DNA from: Paenibacillus_AB hodogayensis
Lineage (GTDB): Bacteria; Bacillota; Bacilli; Paenibacillales; NBRC-103111
Length of the DNA stretch: 64,000 bases
NCBI RefSeq assembly: GCF_039536325.1
Contig: NZ_BAAAYO010000013.1
Location: forward strand, 186,001-250,000
Reading direction: 5' to 3'
Shown here: one piece after another, positions 33,620-41,941 of the stretch
Numbering within the stretch: position 1 is the first letter of the stretch
How the letters are laid out: each line of letters begins with the position of its first letter
Translations under genes and position numbers: made by a program
Notes under the pieces: generated by a model
Seen by the model: the letters and a program-made list of their open reading frames with translations, nothing else
Told to the model about the DNA's origin: nothing
The model's database searches: none

Positions 33620-34980
33620 GCGAAGTCGTATCCCTCCATCAGCTCGCGCACCCCGGGCGAAATCAGCTCGTCCCCGATGGCGTCCGAATAAGCGAGCCCC
33701 TCCGCCGTCAGCTTGACCACGCCTTGCTCCAATACGGCTAAACCTCCGTCCAGCAGCCAGCGCAATTCCGGCACGTCGTCCAGCGCTGCGCTTGATGGGA
33801 AACGCTCCGCATAATCGGACAACGTCAGCCCTTCGCTATGCAAAATGGCCTTGATGACAAACCGCCGCCGCTGCTCCTCCTCGTTCAAGACATAACCGTA
33901 GTCGGCCAGATCGTGGCGCTCCGCGGCCACAAAGTCGGCGATAATCCCGGCCGTAGCCGAGCGGCTGACCGCATAGCGGGATGCATAATGAACGCCCCGC
34001 GTATAAGAGCGCGCCCCGCAGCCCAAGCCGACCATCCCTTCCTCTTGGCAGCCGTAGGGCAGTATGCGTTTGGCGTCGTCCGATGCGGCCGAAGGCTTGG
34101 AAAACCGGCGCATCGAATGCTGCTCGTAACCGGCCGCGAGCAGACGGTCCCGGGCCGCGATATAGCAGTCCATCCGGATATCTGTCCCCCCTGCTCGCAC
34201 CCTCTCCGGCTTCAGAATCGTCTGCTCCCTCGTATAGAGCGGGTACAGGAAAATTTCTTCCGGCTCGTACGCCAGCGTCCTTTCCACCGAATACAGCCAC
34301 GACTGCACCGTCTGACCGGGCAAGCCGTAGATCAGATCGAGATTCAGTATCGAGAACGGATCGCGCTTGAGCAGCTCCAGCGCCCGCTCCGCCTCATGCG
34401 GCTTCTGCGGACGATAGATAGCGGCCGCTTCCGCCTCGATGAAGCTTTGGATGCCCATGCTGACGCGGTCAACCTGCCGCTCGCGCAAAATGCCGAGCCG
34501 CTCCGGCGTCACCGTCTCCGGAGACGTCTCCACCGATATCGACGCCCGCGTCGGATCGAGTCCCATCGTCCGTTCGGCGATGACGAACAGCCGGTCCAGC
34601 AGCGCCGGCTCCAGCAAAGTCGGCGTCCCTCCCCCGATCGCGAAGCGGGCGAACGGCTTGCGGCCCACATGGGGAGCCCATTGCCGGGCTTGCCGGTCCA
34701 AGGCGTCGACGTATTCGAGATGGACGTCGCTCCGCTTGTCCGGCAGCGTGAATAAATTGCAAAACCCGCAGCGGGCTCCGCAAAAAGGGATATGCATGTA
34801 CAAAAATAGCGTTTCCGCCGGCTCGTCCTTCCACAGCTCCTCCAGCGTCATCGGGGCGGCGAAGCGGCGATAAGCCGTTTTATGCGGGTAAGCGTACAAA
34901 TAAGCGCGATAAGGATCGGCGCGCAGACGCTCGCTCCAACTGACAGCGTCCGATGGTTGACCGATCGGAGCATGACTCAT
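33616..34980 (-). CDS. STM4012-family radical SAM protein (HemN-like)
   Basis: 454 residues. The radical SAM triad is in FCGARCGFCNLF near residue 70, and the fold follows the coproporphyrinogen-dehydrogenase-like pattern: GGGTPTLLEP, SVETSPETVTPERL, RVSMGIQSF, and NLDLIYGLPGQTVQSW. Resemblance to HemN is structural; genes of this neighbourhood form their own family and are not heme enzymes. The substrate is unknown. Confidence 0.9.
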   Translation of the reverse strand: MSHAPIGQPSDAVSWSERLRADPYRAYLYAYPHKTAYRRFAAPMTLEELWKDEPAETLFLYMHIPFCGARCGFCNLFTLPDKRSDVHLEYVDALDRQARQWAPHVGRKPFARFAIGGGTPTLLEPALLDRLFVIAERTMGLDPTRASISVETSPETVTPERLGILRERQVDRVSMGIQSFIEAEAAAIYRPQKPHEAERALELLKRDPFSILNLDLIYGLPGQTVQSWLYSVERTLAYEPEEIFLYPLYTREQTILKPERVRAGGTDIRMDCYIAARDRLLAAGYEQHSMRRFSKPSAASDDAKRILPYGCQEEGMVGLGCGARSYTRGVHYASRYAVSRSATAGIIADFVAAERHDLADYGYVLNEEEQRRRFVIKAILHSEGLTLSDYAERFPSSAALDDVPELRWLLDGGLAVLEQGVVKLTAEGLAYSDAIGDELISPGVRELMEGYDFA

Positions 34981-35006
34981 CCCCGTTCACATCCTTTCTG
35001 GAAAGC

Positions 35007-35792
35007 TTACAAAACAAACTCGCGGTACGGCACCGTCCACACCGCTTCATGAGCGAGCCGGTGCCCTTCGTAGCCGTCTTCGCCGTAGCACGTTCCATGA
35101 TCGGAAAAGGCCAGGCAAAACACCGGGCGTTCCCGCTCCCGCAAGGCTGCAAACAAGCGGCCCAGCTGCCCGTCGACGTAACGCAAAGCCGCCCGCTGCG
35201 TTTCCACCGAATCGTGCCGGGCGCCTTCTACATAGTAATGATTCGGACCGTGTATCGCCGACACGTTGAGAAACAAAAACAGACGCTCCTGCCGGTCTGT
35301 CCGATCCAGCAGCTTGAGCGCATGGTTCACCTGGTGCTCCGTTGACTGCGGATTCGTCACCCCGAAGGTCATCCGCCAATAGCTTTGTTGGAAATAGCCG
35401 GGCAGCACGCGAGCCAGCGGCACTTTTTTGGTGAAAAAGATCACGCCGCCGATGCAGATCGTCCGGTATCCTTCCGCCTGCAAGCCGGACACGATATCCG
35501 GCGTATCGAACAGCCACGTGTGGGGATGCGTCTTCAAGCCGGTGTTCCGGGAGTGAAACAGCCGTATGTGACCGGACTTGTCGGTTGTCGCCGGCGTAGG
35601 CAGAAAGCCGCCGAAAAACGCGTGATGCGCCGCATACGTGAAGCTGCCCGGCGTATGCCGCTTCTCCCAATGTCCGTCCCCGCACAAGTTCGGGCAGTTG
35701 GCTTCCTCCAGCACGGCCGCATCGTAGCGGAGCGTATCGAGCGTAATCATCAAGATGTCGTGGGTTCCGACGATGGCGTTCATATCCGGCAT
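35007..35792 (-). CDS. STM4013/SEN3800-family hydrolase (alkaline phosphatase/sulfatase fold)
   Basis: 261 residues. Metal-binding Asp residues appear in MITLDTLRYDAAV at the N-terminus and in SDHGTCYGEDG near the C-terminus, the layout of sulfatase-like hydrolases, but the protein is half the size of a true sulfatase and has no signal peptide. It probably cleaves or transfers a phospho- or sulfo-ester in the cytosol. The ATG at 35792 is behind GGGGGAG. Part of the STM401x operon. Confidence 0.88.
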   Translation of the reverse strand: MPDMNAIVGTHDILMITLDTLRYDAAVLEEANCPNLCGDGHWEKRHTPGSFTYAAHHAFFGGFLPTPATTDKSGHIRLFHSRNTGLKTHPHTWLFDTPDIVSGLQAEGYRTICIGGVIFFTKKVPLARVLPGYFQQSYWRMTFGVTNPQSTEHQVNHALKLLDRTDRQERLFLFLNVSAIHGPNHYYVEGARHDSVETQRAALRYVDGQLGRLFAALRERERPVFCLAFSDHGTCYGEDGYEGHRLAHEAVWTVPYREFVL

Positions 35793-35846
35793 GCCGGCTC
35801 CCCCTTTTCCGTTATTCATTCATGCAGGCGGACCGGAAGGCTCCCG

Positions 35847-37070
35847 CTACGGCCAGCAATCGCCAAGCCGTTTCATTTCCCATGTATACGTATCACAGCC
35901 CTCGTGCTGCACGCGGTACAGCAGATCGCCGAACGGATTGACGTCGATCACGTAAGGACGCAGCGTGCCGCGGGCGACGATCACGTCCACGCCGGCGACC
36001 GCCGATGCCGGGAATGCGGCAACCGCTTCGACGGCGGAGCGCCTGACGGCATCCACCGTCTCCGGCGGCAAAGCTAGCGCCTCGACATCCAGCCGTTCGC
36101 TGCGCAGATGCAAATTCGTCATCGGCGTCCGACTGGCGCGGGCGACGCCGTGGCAAGCCTCTCCGGCCACGACGAGCTGGCGGATATCGAAGCCGCGATC
36201 CCCGTAGGCCGCCTTGGCCATCCATTGCTCGACGTGAGCGCCATGGCGGAGCAGCCAGTTGACGATTGTGCGGATATCCGCCCTCTCCGTATACCGGCGC
36301 GGTTTCATCGCATTATAAAAGACCGGCGGCCTGGATAGGAACCGCTCCACCCCGACCGTCGTCACCGCCACCTCGGAGCCGGTCACCGGGTTGAGCTGAT
36401 ACGCGACAACCCCGCACGCGCCGGAGCCGGCGGCAAGCTTCACGAATACGCGGTGCAGCCGGAGGCGAAGCATCGTCTCGCGCAGCGCCTCGTAATCCGG
36501 CAATCCGTCCGGCTCGGCGAGCAGACGCGGCACCGAAACGCCGGCAGCCTTCAGCACCCGGTGCGTCCGTCTTTTATCGAACATGCCGATAATGTCTCCC
36601 GGCGCGTTCAGCCAGCGGCCGTGCGGCCAATGCTCCTCCGCCTCCCGCTCCAGACGGGCCAGCAAGCGCCCGAAGCCGCGGAACCATTGGGACGGATGAT
36701 ACAACCTTCCGTTCTGTTCCGTCAGCGAAAGCGCCGTCTTCGCCATCCACGGCTCGGGGTCCGGCCGGTGGCCGAACGGCAGCAGCCGGTCGCTGTCGCG
36801 GCCGGCGTTCCGATCCGGAGCGCCAAGCGCGATTAACTCCCGCTCGACCGCAAAATGCTCGCCCGGCGCATCCAATCTCAGCAGCGGCGGCGGGTCATCG
36901 CTGTCCGCCCCCCAAGCTTCATCCGCCGCTTCCGCGAGCGTCAGACGGCCCTGCAGCAGCTCCAGATAAGGTACGATCACCGCCGGAGCAAGGCCCAGCG
37001 CGGCTCTTGCCTGCTGAATCCCCTCCGTGCGCCGGTTTCCCGGATTGCCGATCACGATCAGCCGTCTCAT
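35847..37070 (-). CDS. STM4014-family ATP-grasp protein
   Basis: 407 residues. The C-terminal two thirds resemble RimK-like ATP-grasp ligases: GVSVPRLL, the phosphate-binding KLAAGSGACGVVAYQ loop, and the metal-binding RPYVIDVNPFGDL (D-x-N). ATP-grasp enzymes form amide or peptide bonds through acyl phosphates; substrate here unknown. ATG is one base beyond the STM4015 stop, so the two are tightly coupled. Confidence 0.88.
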   Translation of the reverse strand: MRRLIVIGNPGNRRTEGIQQARAALGLAPAVIVPYLELLQGRLTLAEAADEAWGADSDDPPPLLRLDAPGEHFAVERELIALGAPDRNAGRDSDRLLPFGHRPDPEPWMAKTALSLTEQNGRLYHPSQWFRGFGRLLARLEREAEEHWPHGRWLNAPGDIIGMFDKRRTHRVLKAAGVSVPRLLAEPDGLPDYEALRETMLRLRLHRVFVKLAAGSGACGVVAYQLNPVTGSEVAVTTVGVERFLSRPPVFYNAMKPRRYTERADIRTIVNWLLRHGAHVEQWMAKAAYGDRGFDIRQLVVAGEACHGVARASRTPMTNLHLRSERLDVEALALPPETVDAVRRSAVEAVAAFPASAVAGVDVIVARGTLRPYVIDVNPFGDLLYRVQHEGCDTYTWEMKRLGDCWP

Positions 37071-37071
37071 T

Positions 37072-37911
37072 CTACTCTGTCAGCGACGGGTAGCGATAGT
37101 CGTCGTCTACACTCTGCTGCTCGCTCGTGTCGACGTTCAGCCCGGTTTGCTTCCAACGCTCCACCGTTTCGTCGGACATATAGTGATAGCTGAGGTTCAG
37201 ATATTGCAGCTTGCGCACTTTATCGCTTGCTAGCAGCGCCTCCGCGCCCTGATCAGACAGCGTCCCCATCGACAAATCGAGCGTATGCAGCTGGTCCAAA
37301 ATCGGCGCGTTCGCCAAGGCGCTAGCAATCTCGTCTTGAATCTCGCTATCTTTCAAGCCCAAGTAGGTCAGCTCGGGAAATTTCCCCGGCTCCGTCAGCG
37401 GCAGAACGTCCTCCAAACCGCCGTCAAATCCGTAATTGTCTACGCCCAGATAAAGCTCCAGCTTTTGGAGCTTCGGAAACGAGCCGTTGCCGATGCTGTG
37501 CAGCACCTCTTTACCAAGCCCTCCGCAAATAATAACAAGCTCCTCCAGCTTGGCGTGGACGGCTGGCTCCAGCTTCAAACCGCTGCTGCCTTTGATCGTT
37601 AGTGATTGCAGCTCCGGAAATGCCTCCAGCACCGGGGCAATGTTGCTCTGCATGATCCAGGACACTTCGCATTCCTCGTAATCCATATCGCCGATAAACA
37701 GCTTGCGCAGCTTCGGAAACCGCTCCTTCGAGGCTACCAGCGTCTCCACGATAGATGTCGAGTCGTTCTCGTAGGAACCGCCCCAGTCGCCGATCGTCAA
37801 ACTTGTCAGCTCCGCCGCCTCCGGCCCGTCCGCCAGCTTCTCCAGCAGCTCGGCCATTTTCACGCCTTCCTCATATTGATCGTAATCGATTGCCAGCTTT
37901 ATTTCCGTCAT
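37072..37911 (-). CDS. STM4015-family leucine-rich-repeat protein
   Basis: 279 residues. It begins MTEIKLAIDYDQYEEGVKMA, contains a TIGDWGGSYEND motif near residue 45, and then runs through about seven leucine-rich repeats (LRKLFIGD, LQSLTIKG, LEELVIICGG, LQKLELYL, LTYLGLKD, LHTLDLSMG, LQYLNLSYH). ATG at 37911 follows AGGGCAAAGGA; the upstream-extended frame is not plausible. First gene of the STM4015-4014-4013-4012-4011-ATL operon. The LRR surface could be a scaffold or even the modified substrate of the following enzymes; this is speculation. Confidence 0.88.
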   Translation of the reverse strand: MTEIKLAIDYDQYEEGVKMAELLEKLADGPEAAELTSLTIGDWGGSYENDSTSIVETLVASKERFPKLRKLFIGDMDYEECEVSWIMQSNIAPVLEAFPELQSLTIKGSSGLKLEPAVHAKLEELVIICGGLGKEVLHSIGNGSFPKLQKLELYLGVDNYGFDGGLEDVLPLTEPGKFPELTYLGLKDSEIQDEIASALANAPILDQLHTLDLSMGTLSDQGAEALLASDKVRKLQYLNLSYHYMSDETVERWKQTGLNVDTSEQQSVDDDYRYPSLTE

Positions 37912-37960
37912 TCCTTTGCCCTCCCCGGCCGGTATCCATATGACTGCCATTCTATCCATA

Positions 37961-37990
37961 ACTATACCCGATCCCCGCAATTTGCCGCAA
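37961..37990 (-). promoter_or_regulatory. Candidate promoter of the STM401x operon
   Basis: TTGCGG (37985-37990), 18 bp, TATAGT (37961-37966) on the minus strand, about 40 bases before the STM4015 start. Moderate match. Confidence 0.45.
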
Positions 37991-38024
37991 ACTCCGATGT
38001 ACCCAAATATGCCGGAACGCCCAA

Positions 38025-38048
38025 AAGCCGGCGCTCAAGCACCGGCTT
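38025..38048 (-). terminator. Terminator of the siderophore operon
   Basis: An 11-bp stem with one mismatch (38025-38035 with 38038-38048, AAGCCGG core) followed on the minus strand by TTTT, about 50 bases past the esterase stop. Confidence 0.6.
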
Positions 38049-38096
38049 CTCTCATGATAAGGCTCTCCAGCCTCAGGCAGGAGGTTTTGCTCTGTT

Positions 38097-38954
38097 TTAT
38101 TCCGAATAAAAAGCGGTTCGCAGCGCCCGGCTCACCAAGGCAGGCACTACCGAAACGTGACCCTCGCCCTCGAATTCCTTGTACGTCGCTTTTATGCCGC
38201 TCCCGGACAAACTGTCCAGCCGCTCGACGAGCTCTCGCGCGTTATCGTTGTTGCGCGCGGCATGCGACTTCTCCAGCTCTCCAAAACCGATCAGCAAATC
38301 GATGGCTCTGGGCTCCTGCTGCAGCCGGTCTGCGAACTTGCGCTCCGCCTCTCTCAGAAACGGCTTGCACCAATGAATCGATGCACTGCCGGCTATGTAA
38401 TGCCGGAACGCTTCCGGCTTCGCAAACAGCGCGTGCAAAACGAAGAGCCCGCCCAGCGAATGGCCGAAAATCGCCTGCCTGCTCCGGTCGATAGCAAACT
38501 CCCGCTCGATGTCCGGCTTCAGCTCTTCCTCGATAAAGCGCAGGAACGCGTCCGCTCCTCCTTGTGCGGGCAGCTCCGTGCCGTCCGGTCTGCGGCTGTA
38601 GGCCTCAGTCGTTACCGGCGTATAATCGTAATAGCGGCTATCGTCGAACGGAGCGTCCGTCTCGTAGCCGATGCCGACAATTACGGCCGGCGTCACCCCT
38701 GTCTTGTCCGGCCGACGCCCCTGCAGGCGCACTGCCTCCACCGCCGTACCGAAGGCGGAGTTGGCGTCTAGCAAGTATAAGACCGGGTAGCCCTCGACCG
38801 GTGCGGCTTCCGCCGGCTTGTACACCATAATCCGGTATTTGCGGTTCTCGACGCGCGAATGCACGGTCCATTGTCCGGTATACGGAAGCTGCACGCCTTC
38901 CCGCTCCGGCCGCCTCCCTTCATTTCCATGCTGTCCGTTGATGTCGACTGCCAT
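38097..38954 (-). CDS. Alpha/beta hydrolase, siderophore esterase-like (IroE/BesA type)
   Basis: 285 residues. The nucleophile Ser is in IFGHSLGGLFVLHAL near residue 150, and the catalytic His in EGEGHVSVVPAL close to the C-terminus; YPVLYLLDANSAF and the RYYDYTP segments are typical of the esterase D/IroE branch that cleaves ferric trilactone siderophores to free iron. No signal peptide, so it acts in the cytosol. ATG at 38954 is behind GAGAGGATG. It follows the iron-siderophore binding protein by 57 bases and shares its Fur-controlled transcript. Confidence 0.85.
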   Translation of the reverse strand: MAVDINGQHGNEGRRPEREGVQLPYTGQWTVHSRVENRKYRIMVYKPAEAAPVEGYPVLYLLDANSAFGTAVEAVRLQGRRPDKTGVTPAVIVGIGYETDAPFDDSRYYDYTPVTTEAYSRRPDGTELPAQGGADAFLRFIEEELKPDIEREFAIDRSRQAIFGHSLGGLFVLHALFAKPEAFRHYIAGSASIHWCKPFLREAERKFADRLQQEPRAIDLLIGFGELEKSHAARNNDNARELVERLDSLSGSGIKATYKEFEGEGHVSVVPALVSRALRTAFYSE

Positions 38955-39011
38955 GTTTTCATCCTCTCTCTCCCTACTCTGAATAGACTGTCGCAGGTCG
39001 GGCGACATCGG

Positions 39012-40034
39012 TTACTTCGCAATCAGCCTGACCGTATCGTCGATAATTTTCTCATAGGCGATCAGACCGCTGCCGAGCCAATGCTTATCGCTCACCTCGT
39101 ATACCTGTCCCTGCTTTACGGCAGACAGACCATTCCAGATTGGGCTTCCCATCATCTCCTTCATTCTCTCGGTCCCCTGCCCGTAGGCGTTAATGACGAA
39201 GATGTAGTCGGCATCGATTTGCGGCAGCACTTCCAGGGAGACGGTCGCGCTGTTCTCCTTCTCGACGAGCTTCGTTTTCGCTATACCCAGATGCTGATGC
39301 ACCACATAGCCGCAGAAATAATTAGCCCCCATCAAGCTGACGCCTTTGGCCGCAAAACGCAGGATCGCGACCTTCTTGCCGGCTGTCGCCCGCTCCAGCT
39401 TCTCTTTGGCTTCCTTCACCTTCTGCTCGTAGGCCTTTAGCGCCCGGTCCGCCTCAGACGATTTGCCAAGCAGCTCTCCTAATGTGACAAGCGACTTCTC
39501 GATTTCCCCGGACGCATTGTTAAATACGTAAGTCGGCGCGATCTTCGAATAATTTTCATAAAGACCGTTGGCGGCATATGTCGCCGTATGCAAAATAATC
39601 AGATCGGGGCTGTAGCTCAGCAGCACTTCCGGCGAGGGCAGCCCGCCCGACAAGTCCAGCTTCGGAACATCCTTCAGCTCGTCCTGCAAATAATCGTGCC
39701 CCAACGCTCCGTTGGACCATTGCGCTACAGGCTTCATCCCCAGCTTGAGCAAGGAATCTTCCAAATACGGGGCGAAAATACGCTTAGGCGCAGCCGGCAA
39801 TTTGATTTCGTGGCCAAGCTCGTCCTTTACGGTGCGCTCCAAGGTTGGAGCATTGCCCTTCTCCGCGACAGCTCCTCCGGCGGACGCAGCGGGGCTTGGA
39901 TTGCCAGGAAGCTCTTCGCGGTTCCCGTTATTGGCGCCACAGGCGGTAAGCAAGCTTCCGATGAGCACCATGCTCAGCCAGATGGCCGTATGTTTTTTTG
40001 CAGAAGACCCAGCCCTTCGGATAGGGTACAGCAT
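39012..40034 (-). CDS. Iron-siderophore ABC transporter substrate-binding lipoprotein
   Basis: 340 residues of the FecB/FhuD class. Signal peptide with lipobox LLTAC, Ser/Ala/Gly linker, then the typical KDELGHEIKLPAAPKRIFAP beginning, DLIILHTATY, and the C-terminal IAYEKIIDDTVRLI. AGGAGGAG is seven bases ahead of ATG. No permease or ATPase genes are near, so it must use those encoded elsewhere. A cluster of overlapping Fur boxes lies just upstream. Confidence 0.92.
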   Translation of the reverse strand: MLYPIRRAGSSAKKHTAIWLSMVLIGSLLTACGANNGNREELPGNPSPAASAGGAVAEKGNAPTLERTVKDELGHEIKLPAAPKRIFAPYLEDSLLKLGMKPVAQWSNGALGHDYLQDELKDVPKLDLSGGLPSPEVLLSYSPDLIILHTATYAANGLYENYSKIAPTYVFNNASGEIEKSLVTLGELLGKSSEADRALKAYEQKVKEAKEKLERATAGKKVAILRFAAKGVSLMGANYFCGYVVHQHLGIAKTKLVEKENSATVSLEVLPQIDADYIFVINAYGQGTERMKEMMGSPIWNGLSAVKQGQVYEVSDKHWLGSGLIAYEKIIDDTVRLIAK

Positions 40035-40050
40035 AATCGTTCTCCTCCTG

Positions 40051-40081
40051 TGATAACAATTCTCATTGAGAACGATTATAA
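40051..40081 (-). promoter_or_regulatory. Overlapping Fur boxes upstream of the siderophore operon
   Basis: Three overlapping 7-1-7 matches: TGATAAC-A-ATTCTCA (40051-40065), ATTCTCA-T-TGAGAAC, and TGAGAAC-G-ATTATAA (40067-40081). A TATAAT box (minus, 40075-40080) falls inside, so Fur would block this promoter when iron is plentiful. Confidence 0.7.
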
Positions 40082-40082
40082 A

Positions 40083-41273
40083 TCATGTCGCGCAGAAGCC
40101 GCCATGGACATTACTCGGGTATGCATTTGGACATTTCCCCGTAAACAAGAGCAGCGCCTCGTCCAGCATGCGCATGATCGATACAGGGGAATACTCGAAC
40201 CAGGGGTCCGAAGGGATCGGATACACGTAACCGTCCGCAACCGCCTTCAGCCGTCTCCACGCCGCCGAATGCTGCAGAGCTAACCAATGCGCGCGAGACG
40301 AGGCTTCGGGGCAAACGACGAGCAGAATGCGGTCGGGTTCGAGCTGGGCCAACTGCGCCAGTGTGAGCGGCTGCTTATGCGACGGTCCTCTTCCGCAAGC
40401 CGGCCTAAGCCGCAAGTCCTCGTAAAGCACGTCGTCCAGACCGCGGTTCCAATACAGAAAGAGATCGGGGCCGTAAATACGCAAAACGAGAACGGAACTG
40501 TTGCCAAGCGCAGCGCTCGTCTGCTCGCGGACATCCCGGACCTTGCAGTCATAGCGGTCTATCCACCGATCCGCTGCCTCGATTCGATTCAGAAAAAGGG
40601 CTATCGAGCGAAGCTGCTCCCTCCAGCCGTTGCCTTTGGTGGACACGAAGAAGGCCGGCGCTATATGCGTCATCTTGCTTTTCTCCGCCGGGTGCAGCCG
40701 GTCCGTACCGATAATCGCGTCGGGACGAAGCTGCGTCAGCAGATCCGCGTTTTCCTCGAATGTTCCTTCCGTATACGGGGCGGTCAGCTTCAGATGGTAT
40801 TTGATCAGCGTCCGGTACCCGTTGTAATAATAGAACGTCCATTTCGGATCCAGCGGCGCGGCTTCCGGCAAAACGTCCAGAGCAAGCAAATGCCCGATGA
40901 CCGAAGAAGAACAAACGGCCACTCGTTTCCGGTAATTTCTGGCGAATTCCGAAGGCGATACGCCGACCTCCTTCTTGAACTTTCGGCTAAAATAAAACTC
41001 GTCGCTATACCCGACTTTAACGGCGATATCCCGCAGTCGCTCGTCCGACTCGGCCAAATATCGCTTGGCCCGGTTAATCCGCAAATCGGTCAAATAATCA
41101 AGGGCGCTTCGCCCGTACGTTTTCTTAAACAGCTCGACAAAATAACCGGGACTGAGATTCGCCATTTGCGCAAGCGAAGCTACAGAGATGGGCTCGGAAT
41201 AATGCCGGTCCATATAGGTCCGAATTTCCGCCAACCTCTCCTTGGGTCTTCCGTCCGGTTCGAACGATTGCAT
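40083..41273 (-). CDS. AraC-family regulator fused to a siderophore-binding domain (Btr-like)
   Basis: 396 residues. Residues 10-110 are two AraC helix-turn-helix motifs (ISVASLAQMANLSPGYFVELF and LRDIAVKVGYSDEFYFSRKF); the rest resembles an Fe-siderophore binding protein (EENADLLTQLRPDAIIGTD, PDRILLVVCPEA). Btr of Bacillus, which has the same fusion, activates siderophore uptake when the cytosolic domain binds Fe-siderophore. Here the DNA-binding part is at the very N-terminus. ATG at 41273 is behind AAGGAGGG. It carries its own perfect Fur box and lies directly ahead of the binding-protein gene it likely activates. Confidence 0.9.
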   Translation of the reverse strand: MQSFEPDGRPKERLAEIRTYMDRHYSEPISVASLAQMANLSPGYFVELFKKTYGRSALDYLTDLRINRAKRYLAESDERLRDIAVKVGYSDEFYFSRKFKKEVGVSPSEFARNYRKRVAVCSSSVIGHLLALDVLPEAAPLDPKWTFYYYNGYRTLIKYHLKLTAPYTEGTFEENADLLTQLRPDAIIGTDRLHPAEKSKMTHIAPAFFVSTKGNGWREQLRSIALFLNRIEAADRWIDRYDCKVRDVREQTSAALGNSSVLVLRIYGPDLFLYWNRGLDDVLYEDLRLRPACGRGPSHKQPLTLAQLAQLEPDRILLVVCPEASSRAHWLALQHSAAWRRLKAVADGYVYPIPSDPWFEYSPVSIMRMLDEALLLFTGKCPNAYPSNVHGGFCAT

Positions 41274-41309
41274 GAGAACCCTCCTTTTCGACAATGACTC
41301 CATCACAAA

Positions 41310-41324
41310 TGATAATCATTATCA
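41310..41324 (-). promoter_or_regulatory. Perfect Fur box of the AraC-type regulator
   Basis: TGATAATCATTATCA, an exact 7-1-7 palindrome, 36 bases upstream of the regulator start. Confidence 0.85.
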
Positions 41325-41392
41325 ATATAAAGGTATCATATGCCCTATCGGCGGTCAATGAAGCAGCCTCGGCTCATTGCTTCCGAACAAAA

Positions 41393-41776
41393 TTAGTCCG
41401 TTTCTGCAGCGCTTTGTTGTCCCGATCGCTTCCGGTGGATAACCCCCCAGTCGTACATACAGTTGAAAATCGGCTCGAGCGTCTTGCCGTAATCGGTCAT
41501 GACGTATTCAACTCGCGGAGGCGTTTCCGGGTAAACCTTGCGTTCGATCAACCCGTCCTGCTCCAGCTCCTTGAGCTGCTGGGTCAGCATCTTCTGGGAC
41601 ACCCCGGGTATTAAACGGCGAAGCTCGTTGTACCGCCTCGCTCCTTCCTCCAAGTGCCAAAGGATCAGCATTTTCCACCTTCCCCCGATGGCCTGAATCG
41701 TAGCGGACACATGAATATAGCAATCAATATCTTCCTCGTTATAGGCCGGGTCCGTTCGCAGCTCGTCCAGAAACAT
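41393..41776 (-). CDS. HxlR family transcriptional regulator
   Basis: 127 residues. Winged-helix domain with the family hallmarks: IQAIGGRWKMLILWHLEEGARRYNELRR and IPGVSQKMLTQQLKELEQDGLI, then EYVMTDYGKTL. HxlR (DUF24) regulators often sense electrophiles or thiol stress through an N-terminal Cys; a Cys is present at residue 16 (EEDIDCYIHV). ATG at 41776 lies behind GGAAGGAGAG. It is divergent from the SDR gene at 41942, the probable target. Confidence 0.9.
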   Translation of the reverse strand: MFLDELRTDPAYNEEDIDCYIHVSATIQAIGGRWKMLILWHLEEGARRYNELRRLIPGVSQKMLTQQLKELEQDGLIERKVYPETPPRVEYVMTDYGKTLEPIFNCMYDWGVIHRKRSGQQSAAETD

Positions 41777-41858
41777 GCGTATTCTCTCCTTCCGCGGCAT
41801 TCGATTGCTCTTATCGTATCACGGAACCGCAGTCCGATACATTTCTTACCCGAAAGTA

Positions 41859-41876
41859 ACTATCCGAATAAATAGT
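41859..41876. promoter_or_regulatory. Candidate HxlR operator in the divergent intergenic region
   Basis: ACTAT-N8-ATAGT inverted repeat, plus a direct CCGAA repeat 15 bp apart (41850 and 41864), lies between the HxlR and SDR genes. Confidence 0.4.
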
Positions 41877-41941
41877 GCCTTCTTGCAGAAGCTACCTAAC
41901 AGCCTATACAGTAGAGAAAACGTTCTAAGGAGAGGATCTTG

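Noticed and set aside
33616..34980. Annotating the HemN-like radical SAM as coproporphyrinogen dehydrogenase
   Set aside because: Its neighbours are the STM4011, 4013, 4014 and 4015 families, which define a separate non-heme family; no heme genes are nearby.
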